Program-made: the position numbers and the translations under genes
Origin: DATGMB01 sp035293845
Lineage (GTDB): Bacteria; Acidobacteriota; Terriglobia; Bryobacterales; Bryobacteraceae
Length of the DNA stretch: 12,045 bases
Assembly: GCA_035293845.1 (NCBI GenBank)
Contig: DATGMB010000219.1
Location: 1 to 12,045, forward strand
Direction of reading: 5' to 3'
The notes under the pieces: generated by a model
Seen by the model: only the letters and a program-made list of their open reading frames with translations
What the model was told of the DNA's origin: nothing
The model's database searches: none
Shown here: positions 1 to 7,817 of the stretch, one piece after another
Numbering within the stretch: the first letter of the stretch is position 1
Layout: every line of letters begins with the position of its first letter

Positions 1-185
1 CCGGCGATGACGTTCTGGTAGCCCTCCGGCCCCTTGCCGAGGTGTTCGTGATAAATACAGCGAATATCGGAGCCGCAGATCGTCGAGGCCTTCATGCGGA
101 GAAGCACCTCGCCGTGGGCGGGGCTCGGAACGGGAACTTCCCGCAGCTCGACGGTGCTGTTGCCCGGGAGGTAAGCGCCGATCAT
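1..185 (-). CDS. Zinc-dependent alcohol dehydrogenase, N-terminal part (runs off left edge)
   Basis: Reading the minus strand from an ATG at 185 gives 61 codons of a medium-chain zinc dehydrogenase before the window ends. It opens MIGAYLPGNSTVELREVPVP, the usual first strands of the GroES-like domain, and continues to ASTICGSDIR, where Cys37 of the CGSD motif is the expected catalytic-zinc ligand. The family (sorbitol/threonine dehydrogenase-like) oxidises alcohols with NAD(P). The start is fixed by an ATGA overlap with the stop of the upstream aldo/keto reductase, so the two are very likely one operon and translationally coupled. The substrate cannot be told, because the NAD-binding and C-terminal parts lie outside the window. 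The family call is secure; the specific enzyme is not. Confidence 0.85.
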   Translation of the reverse strand, partial: MIGAYLPGNSTVELREVPVPSPAHGEVLLRMKASTICGSDIRCIYHEHLGKGPEGYQNVIA

Positions 186-1225
186 TGCGCGATCACCCCG
201 TCGAGGTCCCACAGATCTTCCCAGCTTTGGTTGGGCTTCCATAAAAAGACCTGGCCTTTGATCAAGCGGCAGTTGCGATCGATCGCGGCGATGGCTTGCA
301 TGTCGGTCTCGGCAAGCGGTTCGGAAACCGCGGCGTGCAGGTTCGCCAGGTAATGCGCCGGATTCGCGGATTGCGGAATCGGGATCTGTCCCCGTTGGAT
401 CGCCCACTGGATGCAGACCGCGGCGGGATGCACTGCCCGGCGGCGCGCAATCGCTACGATCACCGGGTCTTCGATATCGACCGTGTCCTCGGGGGTGCGA
501 TCCCGCTCCGGCCGGGCCGGCGAGCCGAGCGGCGAATATCCGATCGGCTGGATGCCGTGAGCGCGCACGTACTCGAACAGTTCCGGCTGCTGGAAGTGGG
601 GATGCAACTCCATTTCGTTCACCGCCGGGCGGATCCGGGCATCGCGGAGCAGCAGTTCGAGCTTCGGGACGGTCATGTTGGACGTGCCGATGTGCCGCAC
701 GAGCCCTAAGTCCACCAGCTTCTCCATTTGCCGCCACGTCTTCATGAATGAGGCGTGAATGTAGGGCTTGGCATCGGCGCTGCGCGACTCAACGGTGCAG
801 CCGGGAGGGTGGAAATTGGGGAAGGGCCAATGAACCAGGTAGGCGTCGAGATAGCCGCAGCGCAGGTCGGCAATCGACTTACGGCAGGACGGAATGACAT
901 CGTCCTCGCCATGCTTGTCATTCCAGAGTTTCGACGTGATCCAGAGCTCTTCGCGGCGGAGGCCTCGATCGAAGAGGCGCTGCAACACCTCGCCGATCCT
1001 GTCTTCATTCCCGTAGACCGAGGCGCAATCGAGGTGGCGGTAGCCTGCCGAAATCGCGCCTTCCACAGCCTGCGCGATGCGCTCCGCCGATACGCGATCG
1101 GAACCGAACGTGCCAAGGCCAATGGCGGGAATCTGGGCGCCGGTATAGAGCGTTCGCTTGGGGACGCGCGCGGGATCGACAGGATCGCAGGCAACGGCAG
1201 ATACCGCTTCCGGAGTTGGTTTCAT
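182..1225 (-). CDS. Aldo/keto reductase
   Basis: A complete 347-residue NAD(P)H-dependent oxidoreductase of the aldo/keto reductase superfamily, cytoplasmic, reducing carbonyl compounds to alcohols. The catalytic tetrad is readable: Asp66 in YRHLDCASVYGNE, Tyr71, Lys99 in TSKLWND and His132 in YLVHWP. Further family motifs are IPAIGLGTFG near residue 36, GTSNMTVPKLELLL in the middle, and NEMELHPHFQQPELFEY followed by PIGYSPLGSP. It is slightly longer than the usual 270-320 residues because of an N-terminal extension of about 22 residues before the first beta strand (PKRTLYTGAQIPAIGLG). No clear Shine-Dalgarno precedes the ATG at 1225, so an internal start is possible. Its TGA overlaps the ATG of the following zinc dehydrogenase, which points to a two-step alcohol/carbonyl interconversion; the substrate is unknown. 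Confidence 0.93.
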   Translation of the reverse strand: MKPTPEAVSAVACDPVDPARVPKRTLYTGAQIPAIGLGTFGSDRVSAERIAQAVEGAISAGYRHLDCASVYGNEDRIGEVLQRLFDRGLRREELWITSKLWNDKHGEDDVIPSCRKSIADLRCGYLDAYLVHWPFPNFHPPGCTVESRSADAKPYIHASFMKTWRQMEKLVDLGLVRHIGTSNMTVPKLELLLRDARIRPAVNEMELHPHFQQPELFEYVRAHGIQPIGYSPLGSPARPERDRTPEDTVDIEDPVIVAIARRRAVHPAAVCIQWAIQRGQIPIPQSANPAHYLANLHAAVSEPLAETDMQAIAAIDRNCRLIKGQVFLWKPNQSWEDLWDLDGVIAQ

Positions 1226-1340
1226 GAGAGGAATTCGCTACGGTAACCGTTGACTATAACAACGGGGGAGGGGCCGGTCAATGCTGGCTGGGGCTGGCGG
1301 CCAAGCGTCCGGGCCTGCATCCGGAAAGCCCGGGGAGGTC

Positions 1341-2465
1341 TTAGCCCCGCTTTTCCGTCACAGTAACCGGCGCCCTCAGGCGGAAAGGGATGCGGGTCTC
1401 GGAAGGCAGGGCGGCCGGTTTGCGGGTCAGGACCACGTCCCCGGCGCCGGCCGCTCCGCCGGCGCCGGCGCCGATGGCCGCGCCTTTGCCGCCGCCCGCG
1501 ATCGCGCCGATAATGGCCCCGATCACCGCGCCACCGCCGACCTTCTCCGCATCCGTCTGGTGGTTCGCCCGCGCGCGGCGCTCGAAGCTATCCGTCTGTA
1601 CCCGGACAGCTTGGCCGTCGGACGTATGGATGCGCGTCAACTCCACCGTGATCGCCGCATTCCCGCTGACGCGGCTGCCGCGCTCGACGGCCACGACTCT
1701 CCCCTCCACCACCGCACCGCGCTCGGCGATGACCCACCCGTCCGCCACCAGCTCGCGGTCGAGCGTGGCGGCGAAGGTATCGCCGGCGAGGTTGCGGTCC
1801 GAGGACAGGCCGTCCACCAGGCGCACCGGGATGAGCATCCCGGCGTTCAGCGTCACCTGGTGCGGCGGCGCGGGCTGCGGCGCCGCGGCGGTTGGGCCGG
1901 ACTCCGCGGGCGCATCGGTGTGGAGAGGCGGGATGATGAGGGGCTGCGGCTGCGCGTCCCTGGCGGGCGGTTGGGCGTCCGGAGCGGCCGGTTGCGCCGG
2001 TGGAGGCGCAGCGGCGGGCGCCGGCGTCCTCATGGGTGCCGCCTGACCCAGTTCGAGCGGCCGCGGATGCGCCGGCGGCGGATTCTTGTGAAATTTCAGT
2101 GGCGCAGGCGCATGGGCTGCACGGTTGTTGGCGGGCGCAGCCGCCGGCTTCGGTTTCGCCGCCGCGGGCTCGGGCGGTTTCGATTTCGGCGGCGCGGCCT
2201 CGGGCGGCGCCATCGGCGAAGCCTTTTGCCCATCGGCGGCGGGCGGAGCCTCTGTGGCCGCCGGAGCCTGTGTGGCCTGCGCCGGGGCGGGCGGCTGCGA
2301 AGCCGCGGGCACGCTCATCTGGACGGGCACGGTCTTCGGCCGCGCGGCCGCCGCGATTGCCGCCGGCTGCGGCGCCACCACCGGCTTGCGGTGCCAGATT
2401 CTGGTTACCAGAGCACCGCCCATCGCACCGGCAACTACCAGCAACACGATCTGCACCGGCTTCAT
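1341..2465 (-). CDS. Membrane-anchored Pro/Ala-rich protein with C-terminal glycine zipper
   Basis: A 374-residue protein with three visible parts. Residues 5-20 (QIVLLVVAGAMGGALV) form a single membrane anchor or uncleaved signal. Residues about 28-202 are low-complexity, rich in proline, alanine and lysine, like a periplasm-spanning linker. Residues about 203-370 are folded: a beta-rich part (NAGMLIPVRLVDGLSSDRNL and later GDTFAATLDRELVADG), then a glycine zipper at 309-342 (GGGAVIGAIIGAIAGGGKGA), then closing strands (LPSETRIPFRL). From memory, the folded part matches proteins common in Acidobacteria whose role is unassigned. An AGGGGAG-like ribosome site sits about nine bases before the ATG. 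It is divergent from dus across an 88-base spacer. The envelope location is inferred; the function is unknown. Confidence 0.85.
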   Translation of the reverse strand: MKPVQIVLLVVAGAMGGALVTRIWHRKPVVAPQPAAIAAAARPKTVPVQMSVPAASQPPAPAQATQAPAATEAPPAADGQKASPMAPPEAAPPKSKPPEPAAAKPKPAAAPANNRAAHAPAPLKFHKNPPPAHPRPLELGQAAPMRTPAPAAAPPPAQPAAPDAQPPARDAQPQPLIIPPLHTDAPAESGPTAAAPQPAPPHQVTLNAGMLIPVRLVDGLSSDRNLAGDTFAATLDRELVADGWVIAERGAVVEGRVVAVERGSRVSGNAAITVELTRIHTSDGQAVRVQTDSFERRARANHQTDAEKVGGGAVIGAIIGAIAGGGKGAAIGAGAGGAAGAGDVVLTRKPAALPSETRIPFRLRAPVTVTEKRG

Positions 2466-2553
2466 ACCCGGACTCTCCCCAAGCCAAAAGACGGCCCCCT
2501 GCCGCCTTTCGTTTCGCGCGCAAAGACCGATAAAATGGAATCACCCACCGGCT

Positions 2554-3591
2554 ATGCCGATTTTTCCCGAACAGTTTTCCATTGGCCCCATTTCGATTGC
2601 TCCGGCTACCGTGCTGGCCCCCATGGCCGGGGTGACCGACACGGTGTTCCGGCGATTCATCCGCAACCTCGGCGGCTGCGGCCTGATCATGACGGAGTTC
2701 ACCAGCTCGCACGGCATCCGCGCGTCGCTGGGCGCGCGAAAGCCGAGCAAAACGCTGAAATATCTCGCTTTCGATCCCTCCGAGCACCCCATTTCGGCGC
2801 AGCTTTTCGGCGCTGACCCGGAAGTGATGGCGGACGCCGCCCGCGTCTGCGAGGACCTGGGATTCGACATTCTGGACATCAACTTCGGCTGCCCGGTCAA
2901 CAAGGTCGTCAAATGCAACGGCGGCTCCGGCCTGTTGCGCGATCTGCCGCTGGTCGAACGCATCCTGCGCACCGTCCGCGCGGCCATTTCCATCCCGTTC
3001 ACCATGAAGTTCCGCGCCGGCTGGAACGACGAGGAGCTGGTCGCGGTGCGCATGGCGAAGCTGGCCGAAGATTGCGGCCTGCAGGCCGTCGCTCTGCATC
3101 CCCGCACCCGCGAACAGGGATACAGCGGCAAGGCCGACTGGTCGCGCATCGCCGAGGTCAAGGCCGCGGTCAAAATCCCGGTGATCGGCAACGGCGACGT
3201 GGTGACGCCCGAGGACGCCGTCCGCATGGTGCGGGAGACCGGCTGCGATGCCGTCATGATCGGCCGCGCCGCCAGCTCGAACCCATGGATCTTCCGCCAG
3301 ATTGCGCAATACATTTCCACCGGCCGCTACGACGAGGCCACGCAGGAAGACCGCTACCGCATGATCCGGCAGTATTATGGCATGCTGATCGACCGCGGGG
3401 AACGCGATGCCGCCGGCAAAATGAAGCAGTTCGCGACCTATTTCACACACGGCGTCCGCCGCGGCGCCGAACTCCGCGCGGCGATTTATCACGCGCAGGA
3501 GCCCGCGCAGATTCTCGATCTGGTCGACGAGTTCTTTCAGAGCCGCGACCGTGAGGGAGCGGTGGCCCCGGCCGCAGTCCCGGCCCTGTGA
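2554..3591 (+). CDS. dusB: tRNA-dihydrouridine synthase (DusB-like)
   Basis: A flavoenzyme that reduces uridines in tRNA to dihydrouridine; cytoplasmic. The protein is 345 residues from the ATG at 2554. Family motifs in order: LAPMAGVTDTVFRRF (residues 21-35), the active-site signature DINFGCPVNKVVKCNGGSG with catalytic Cys113, KFRAGW near 152, HPRTREQGYSGKADW near 182, GNGDVVTPEDA near 212 for FMN binding, and GCDAVMIGRAASSNPWIF near 230. The reading frame is open far upstream, but family homology starts at MPIFPEQ, so 2554 is chosen; there is no strong ribosome site. A weak TAAAAT (-10-like) lies at 2531. The last ~15 residues (SRDREGAVAP and the tail) exceed the family core and coincide with a repeat-like sequence. 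The stop overlaps the rnhA start as GTGA. Confidence 0.93.
   Translation: MPIFPEQFSIGPISIAPATVLAPMAGVTDTVFRRFIRNLGGCGLIMTEFTSSHGIRASLGARKPSKTLKYLAFDPSEHPISAQLFGADPEVMADAARVCEDLGFDILDINFGCPVNKVVKCNGGSGLLRDLPLVERILRTVRAAISIPFTMKFRAGWNDEELVAVRMAKLAEDCGLQAVALHPRTREQGYSGKADWSRIAEVKAAVKIPVIGNGDVVTPEDAVRMVRETGCDAVMIGRAASSNPWIFRQIAQYISTGRYDEATQEDRYRMIRQYYGMLIDRGERDAAGKMKQFATYFTHGVRRGAELRAAIYHAQEPAQILDLVDEFFQSRDREGAVAPAAVPAL
3540..3563 (+). repeat. Possible dispersed REP-like repeat fragment in the 3' end of dus
   Basis: The 24 bases from 3540 (core agccgcgaccgtgagggag) encode SRDREGAV in the dus frame and HGRGSE on the opposite strand. I recall these peptide strings appearing in many unrelated predicted proteins of Acidobacteria and other large-genome soil bacteria, as expected of an interspersed repeat read through as protein. 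Only one copy, without its inverted partner, is visible here, so the repeat identity rests on memory and not on duplication within the window. Confidence 0.4.
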
Positions 3592-4031
3592 AGAAAGTCC
3601 AGCTCATCACCGATGGCGCCTGCATCGGCAATCCCGGTCCGGGCGGGTGGGCGGCGCTGCTGCGCTACCAGGAGCACAAGAAGGAGTTGTGGGGCTCGGA
3701 GCGCCAGACCACCAACAACCGCATGGAGCTGCGCGCCGCGATTGAGGGGCTGCGGGCGCTCAAGGAAGGCTGCGAGGTCGAGGTCGTCACCGACTCGCAG
3801 TACCTGAAGAACGGCATCACGCAGTGGATCCACAACTGGAAGCGCCGCGGCTGGATGACCGCCGAGAAAAAGCCGGTACTGAACCAGGACCTGTGGCAGG
3901 CGCTCGACGAGCAGGTGGAGCGGCACAAGGTCACCTGGAGCTGGACCAAGGGCCACGCCTCGCACGCGGATAACAACCGCTGCGACGAGCTCGCCACGCG
4001 AGCGGCGCGGGAACAATCGGCCAGCGCCTGA
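3588..4031 (+). CDS. rnhA: Ribonuclease HI
   Basis: A complete 147-residue RNase HI, which cuts the RNA strand of RNA-DNA hybrids (R-loops, Okazaki primers) with two metal ions. All active-site residues are present: Asp9 in LITDGACIGNPGPGGW, Glu47 in NNRMELRA, Asp69 in VVTDSQYL, His123 in TKGHASH and Asp133 in RCDELA. The basic segment around 80-95 (WIHNWKRRGW) matches the handle region of the E. coli-type enzyme. Length is close to the usual 150-155. The start is a GTG at 3588 that overlaps the dus stop (GTGA); no separate Shine-Dalgarno is seen, so translation is probably coupled to dus. The gene is intact and confidently assigned. Confidence 0.96.
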   Translation: MKKVQLITDGACIGNPGPGGWAALLRYQEHKKELWGSERQTTNNRMELRAAIEGLRALKEGCEVEVVTDSQYLKNGITQWIHNWKRRGWMTAEKKPVLNQDLWQALDEQVERHKVTWSWTKGHASHADNNRCDELATRAAREQSASA

Positions 4032-4080
4032 GGCCGAGGCGCGGCCCGGTGTGGACCGTGCGCCACCGCTTTGTGACGGA

Positions 4081-4400
4081 TTACTGCGCGGCGCCAGGAG
4101 CCACGCAGATGCTTGCCGTATCGACGGCGCCCTGACCGTGCAGGATCACGCGAAGGTTTGCCTGGTCGTTTCCGTAGCAGCCGGAGATCGGCCCCGTTTG
4201 GGGGCGGCACCCTGAAATTGACCTGATACAGTCCCACCTGCCCCGGAGTCAGCCCGACGAATAACGGATTGGCGTCCGAGAGCGGACTCGCGGCAACTGC
4301 GGGATCTGCGCCGCCGGTGTATGCGAACGACAGACTGAATGGGCCGGTAGCAACAGCGGGAGGATTCGGCGCCGGTTGACCAGGTGGCGCGAGGCTCCGG
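4081..4400 (-). pseudogene. Frameshifted C-terminal remnant of a TIGR03437-like secreted protein
   Basis: This stretch between rnhA and the metalloprotease has no intact gene, but its minus strand reads as protein in two frames. The upstream frame gives ATGPFSLSFAYTGGADPAVA and then NPLFVGLTPGQVGLYQVNF. After the five-base G run at 4200-4204 the adjacent frame continues as TGPISGCYGNDQANLRVI and ends with VAPGAAQ and a TAA at 4083-4081. The phrase GLTPGQVGLYQVNF is typical of the TIGR03437 domain (Solibacter-type C-terminal domain, recalled), which also occurs in the neighbouring protease. One base change in the G run would join the frames. No start codon or upstream domains could be recognised before about 4400, so it looks like the tail of a lost gene. 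A sequencing indel remains possible for the shift itself. Confidence 0.65.
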
Positions 4401-4442
4401 CCGGAAAGATCGTGCTGAACCCCGAAACGAAGAACGTGGTAG

Positions 4443-7070
4443 TTACCGCACCACCACGTTCACCGGCTGGCTGGCCGAGCCGTCCGCCACCACGACGAGC
4501 GGCGTCTGGCTCGAACCGAACGACTGCGTCACCGTCAACTGGATCTGCAGGCCGCCCGCTACCGGCGTCACCTGCTGCACGGCCATATTCTGGCCCGCCA
4601 CCGTGACACGCAGCCGCGACTGGAACGCCGCGGCGATCGAGGGATCGGCGCCCGTTACCGTCACGAGCAGCGTGTCGCCCGGCGAGACGATCGTCCCCGC
4701 AACCGGCGCACCCGACGAGGTGTTCACCGCGGTGATCTTGGGCGCCGGATTATCGATCTGGACCTCGACCTGCGGCGCCACCCCATTGCCCAGTTGCAGC
4801 ACCGCCGGACCGGTCGCGAAATTCGACGGCACCAGGAAGTTGATCTGCGAGGGCGAGGCGTAAACCACCGGCATCGCCTGGCCGTTGAGGGTCAATTGCG
4901 TGCCCGTAGCCGTCAGATTCTGCCCGTAAATCGCCGCAAAGCTGCCGGCGTAGAGGCCCGGCTGCGTGGGATCGGCATTGGCGACCGGCAGCCCGATCAG
5001 CGGCTCGCCGGGGATGGGCGCCTGCGTCTGGAAGGAGTTCTGCTGCGCCAGAACTTGCATGCCCGCCACCACGCTGATCTCCGAGAAGCCTATCGCCGCG
5101 TTGGGTGCCACCACCACATCTGCGATGAGGTGGGTCGGGCTGCGCACCCAAACGCGGCGAACCGTCACATCGGCGGAACCGAACCCGACTGTCACCTGGC
5201 CGTCCACGAAGTTGGCGCCCGAAGCGGTGATATCCACCGCCGCCGAGCTGCCCGCCGCCAGCCCCTGCGGATACACCGTCGCAAGCTGCGGCGCGGGGCC
5301 GGCATTGTACGTGTACTGCGGCGGCGCGGCCCATGCGATCGAAGGGAGGGCCGTGGCCAGGATCAGCGAGTTCTGCCCGTCGCTGTTATATACCGTAATG
5401 GTCGAAACCTGCCCCGGCGCGGCGGCCGGCGGTGTCACCGTAATGGAGCCCTGCGCGTCCGAGCCGGTAAAAGGCCCGCGCGCGGCTTCCATGCCATCGA
5501 AGAAGACGCGCGTGTCCGGCCCGAGGCCAGCGCCCGTAATGGTCACGGTGCCGTCGCCGTTGGCGGTCGCGGCGCTCAGGACCGGCGGCCCTTTCTGCAC
5601 CAGGTCGACGCCGTAGGGCAGCACGTAAATGTCGTTGCCGAAGTTGAACACCAGGTGGCGGGGCCCGGTGCCAGGATTCGCGGGCAGCGTGAAAAACGCC
5701 GCCACCGCCGCGATCCCGCTATACGGCACCACTTGGGGGCCGTTCTGCACGCCATAGAGCGCCGGCGCAAATCCGCCGAGAATGGTCACCGATTGCGGCG
5801 TCGGCAGCACCGCCGGCGCAGCCGCCGAAACGATCACGGTCGCCCAGTCCGTCGTCTTCGTCACATCGATAAACGTGGGGTATCCGATCGCCTGCGTGTC
5901 GCCGGAGTAGTTATACACGCGCGAGGACGAATTGATCTGCGAATACGTCTGCACGTCGTAAACCGGCACGCCGCCGTTCGGCTGCACCGCGAAATTGACG
6001 TTGCCGATGGCCTGCCCGGCGGCAATTGCAAAGCTCTGCGCGCGCGCCGGATCGAGCGTCACCCCGCCGCCGGCCGCGTTGAAGACCGTCTGGAAGGTTC
6101 CGTTTGGGCCGCCGAACGGCTGGCCGTTCGGATCGAGCGGGAGCCGGAGTCCGGAATTATCGGCAAAGATGGCGTCCGGCGGCAGCGGATGCACGTACAC
6201 CAGATAGGAATAATTCGGCGGCAGACCGAGGATCTGGTACGTGCCGTCCGGGTTGGTCAGCGTGCTGACGGCCGGCCCGGTGGGCGAGATCGCCACCACC
6301 GAGGCCAGAGAAACGCCCTGGCCGTTGTTGGCGAACGTGACGCGGCCGGAAATCGAGCCATAGTTCGCCTGCAGGTGCGCGGGGCCGTAGAGGGTGGCGA
6401 GCGACGCGATATCGTCGGCATCCACGGCGCGCGCCCGCGAGGTATTGCGAATGATGTCCTGGGACATGGCGCTCGAGGTCCAGGTGTGCTGGAGACCCAG
6501 CGCGTGTCCGATCTCGTGCACGGCCGTGGTGAAGAATTTCTCCGTGTAGCTGGGCCCCGGCCCGTTCGGGTTGCTGGTGTCGCGTGTGAGCATCACCAGG
6601 CCGCGCACGATGGGGTAATAAGGGCCGGTGGAAGACTGTGCCTGCACGGTCGAAGTGGTTGGCCCGCCCATGCCAAGAAGCCCCGGAGTGTCCACGAAGA
6701 TCACGTCGATGCCGGGATTATTCGAGGTCTGAAGGGCGTGTCCGGGATTGGCCAGGGTCGGATTGGGCGTGTAGGCTTCGAGCCCACCGAACGCCACGCG
6801 GAGGTCGGATGCCGCGACCGAATTCCACGCCGCCGCGGCTTCGCGGATCTGCGCCAGCACGGAGCCGAAGCTGTCGTTGGGCGCGTAGACCGCGGGGCCC
6901 TGATCCATCACCTGCACCGTCACCACGTTGTTGGGCGCCGGCAGCAGCGGGAATCTTTCGTAGATTGGGGTGTTGCTAGTGTGGTTCGCGTAATGCACGT
7001 AATGGTAGGCCGCCTGCGATGAAACCGCCGCGAGCATCGCCGCCGCCAGGACTCGGACCGGGGATCTCAC
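4443..7070 (-). CDS. Secreted matrixin-type zinc metalloprotease with Ig-like and TIGR03437 domains
   Basis: An 875-residue exported protein. Residues 1-21 form a signal peptide (RVLAAAMLAAVSSQA). The catalytic domain spans about 45-230: zinc ligands His185, His189 and His195 with Glu186 in HEIGHALGLQH, a Met-turn candidate Met202 (SSAMSQD), and the closing helix VDADDIASLATLYG, as in M10/matrixin peptidases. Then come a carboxypeptidase-regulatory-like beta domain (about 239-300, ISGRVTFANN), a beta-rich middle, an IPT/TIG-like domain (about 494-570), a second one (about 605-675), a TIGR03437-type domain (about 697-780, NPSQINF-like ASPSQINFLVP) and a final beta domain. No cysteine-switch propeptide is visible. 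The start is GTG at 7070, overlapping the previous stop (GTGA), with GGGAG about eight bases upstream. It probably degrades extracellular protein; the substrate is unknown. Confidence 0.93.
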   Translation of the reverse strand: MRSPVRVLAAAMLAAVSSQAAYHYVHYANHTSNTPIYERFPLLPAPNNVVTVQVMDQGPAVYAPNDSFGSVLAQIREAAAAWNSVAASDLRVAFGGLEAYTPNPTLANPGHALQTSNNPGIDVIFVDTPGLLGMGGPTTSTVQAQSSTGPYYPIVRGLVMLTRDTSNPNGPGPSYTEKFFTTAVHEIGHALGLQHTWTSSAMSQDIIRNTSRARAVDADDIASLATLYGPAHLQANYGSISGRVTFANNGQGVSLASVVAISPTGPAVSTLTNPDGTYQILGLPPNYSYLVYVHPLPPDAIFADNSGLRLPLDPNGQPFGGPNGTFQTVFNAAGGGVTLDPARAQSFAIAAGQAIGNVNFAVQPNGGVPVYDVQTYSQINSSSRVYNYSGDTQAIGYPTFIDVTKTTDWATVIVSAAAPAVLPTPQSVTILGGFAPALYGVQNGPQVVPYSGIAAVAAFFTLPANPGTGPRHLVFNFGNDIYVLPYGVDLVQKGPPVLSAATANGDGTVTITGAGLGPDTRVFFDGMEAARGPFTGSDAQGSITVTPPAAAPGQVSTITVYNSDGQNSLILATALPSIAWAAPPQYTYNAGPAPQLATVYPQGLAAGSSAAVDITASGANFVDGQVTVGFGSADVTVRRVWVRSPTHLIADVVVAPNAAIGFSEISVVAGMQVLAQQNSFQTQAPIPGEPLIGLPVANADPTQPGLYAGSFAAIYGQNLTATGTQLTLNGQAMPVVYASPSQINFLVPSNFATGPAVLQLGNGVAPQVEVQIDNPAPKITAVNTSSGAPVAGTIVSPGDTLLVTVTGADPSIAAAFQSRLRVTVAGQNMAVQQVTPVAGGLQIQLTVTQSFGSSQTPLVVVADGSASQPVNVVVR

Positions 7071-7609
7071 TTCGCCGCTCCCTGCAATGCCGCGGCGATC
7101 TGCGCGCGTAGAGAGCTCATCTTCATCACCAGGGTGTCGTCCTTTACCGGCCGGCCCGTGGCGCGATCGAGCATCAGCTCGCGGGTGGCGGTGCGGGTGG
7201 CGGTGGGGTCGCCGGCCGCAGCCGAATTCAGTGTGAAGAGCCCCTGCGTCAGCCCGACGATGGTGGTGAGCCCCGATTTCCCGGTGTAGAGGAACAGGAC
7301 GTATTCCGCGCCCGTATCGAGCGTCGGCGTGCCGGCGAAGGATTGCCGCAGGTTCTGCGCGACTCCGCCGGGCAGCACCACATCCACCGTGCCGGAGGCC
7401 GTGCCCTTGAGGGCTTCAGTCACCTGCACGGTGTAGTGGGTGTAAATGACCGGGCCCGAGAAGGCCGCCGTGGAACCCGTCACCTTGCCGCGGACGATCG
7501 CGGTGGATCTCGCGATCATATCGGCCATGGAAAGCCGCTCCAGAGTGGCGCCCTGGAGCGGCATTCCGCACACGGCAAGCCAAAACAAGAACCGGAAGTG
7601 GCGCTTCAC
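7067..7609 (-). CDS. Small secreted protein coupled to the metalloprotease
   Basis: A 180-residue protein when started at the GTG at 7609. I chose this start because it gives a compact signal peptide: a basic KRHFR, then the hydrophobic FLFWLAVCGMPLQG, with cleavage probably near Ala21. The open frame extends 76 codons further upstream, but that part is arginine/proline-rich and unlike a gene. The mature part looks like a single beta-rich domain (STAIVRGKVTGS, YTHYTVQVTEALKG, VDVVLPGGVAQN, GAEYVLFLYTG, TTIVGLTQGLFTL), followed by a helical tail. I do not recognise a named family. Its stop overlaps the protease start as GTGA, so the two are co-translated. Partner, inhibitor, chaperone or substrate roles are all possible inferences. 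No clear ribosome site precedes the GTG. Confidence 0.8.
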   Translation of the reverse strand: MKRHFRFLFWLAVCGMPLQGATLERLSMADMIARSTAIVRGKVTGSTAAFSGPVIYTHYTVQVTEALKGTASGTVDVVLPGGVAQNLRQSFAGTPTLDTGAEYVLFLYTGKSGLTTIVGLTQGLFTLNSAAAGDPTATRTATRELMLDRATGRPVKDDTLVMKMSSLRAQIAAALQGAAK

Positions 7610-7756
7610 GGCCCAGGAAATTGCAGGCCGGAGGCCAATTGAATCTGATGAAAGCACGAGACTTACCTGATTCAGAGCGGGCTCCGGTGTTTCCCTGTGA
7701 CACGGCGTTGGGACAGGGGGGCGCAGAGGGCTCGCTCCCCTGATTGATCGTCCGGC

Positions 7757-7776
7757 TGCGGGGCGGCCGCCCGGCA
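7757..7776. promoter_or_regulatory. Near-perfect 20-bp palindrome upstream of the antitoxin-like gene
   Basis: Positions 7757-7776 (tgcggggcggccgcccggca) pair with themselves at nine of ten positions around a centre between 7766 and 7767; only the fourth pair from the ends (g/g) fails. It ends 41 bases before the chosen antitoxin start and also lies upstream of the divergent protease operon. Toxin-antitoxin operons are commonly autoregulated at such sites, so it may be an operator. In GC-rich DNA a palindrome of this kind can also arise by chance, and no second copy was found. Confidence 0.3.
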
Positions 7777-7817
7777 TTACCGTGATCCGCGATCGGGAAC
7801 GAGGCGGAGGTAGAAAT

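Noticed and set aside
2125..2553. In-frame upstream extension of dus
   Set aside because: The extra 143 codons lie antisense to the glycine-zipper gene, and Dus family homology begins at the ATG at 2554.
1588..3492. A 634-codon open frame on the minus strand covering part of the glycine-zipper gene and dus
   Set aside because: It runs antisense to dus and out of frame in the zipper gene; the translation is Ala/Gly/Arg-rich and without motifs.
4038..4064. Possible hairpin terminator between rnhA and the convergent remnant (GGCGC...GCGCC)
   Set aside because: The stem needs a bulge and there is no T-rich tract on either strand, so I do not call a terminator.
4794..7022. A 742-codon open frame on the plus strand opposite the metalloprotease
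   Set aside because: It is arginine/histidine-rich with no recognisable domain and mirrors the codon pattern of the well-supported protease gene; such antisense frames are common in GC-rich coding DNA.
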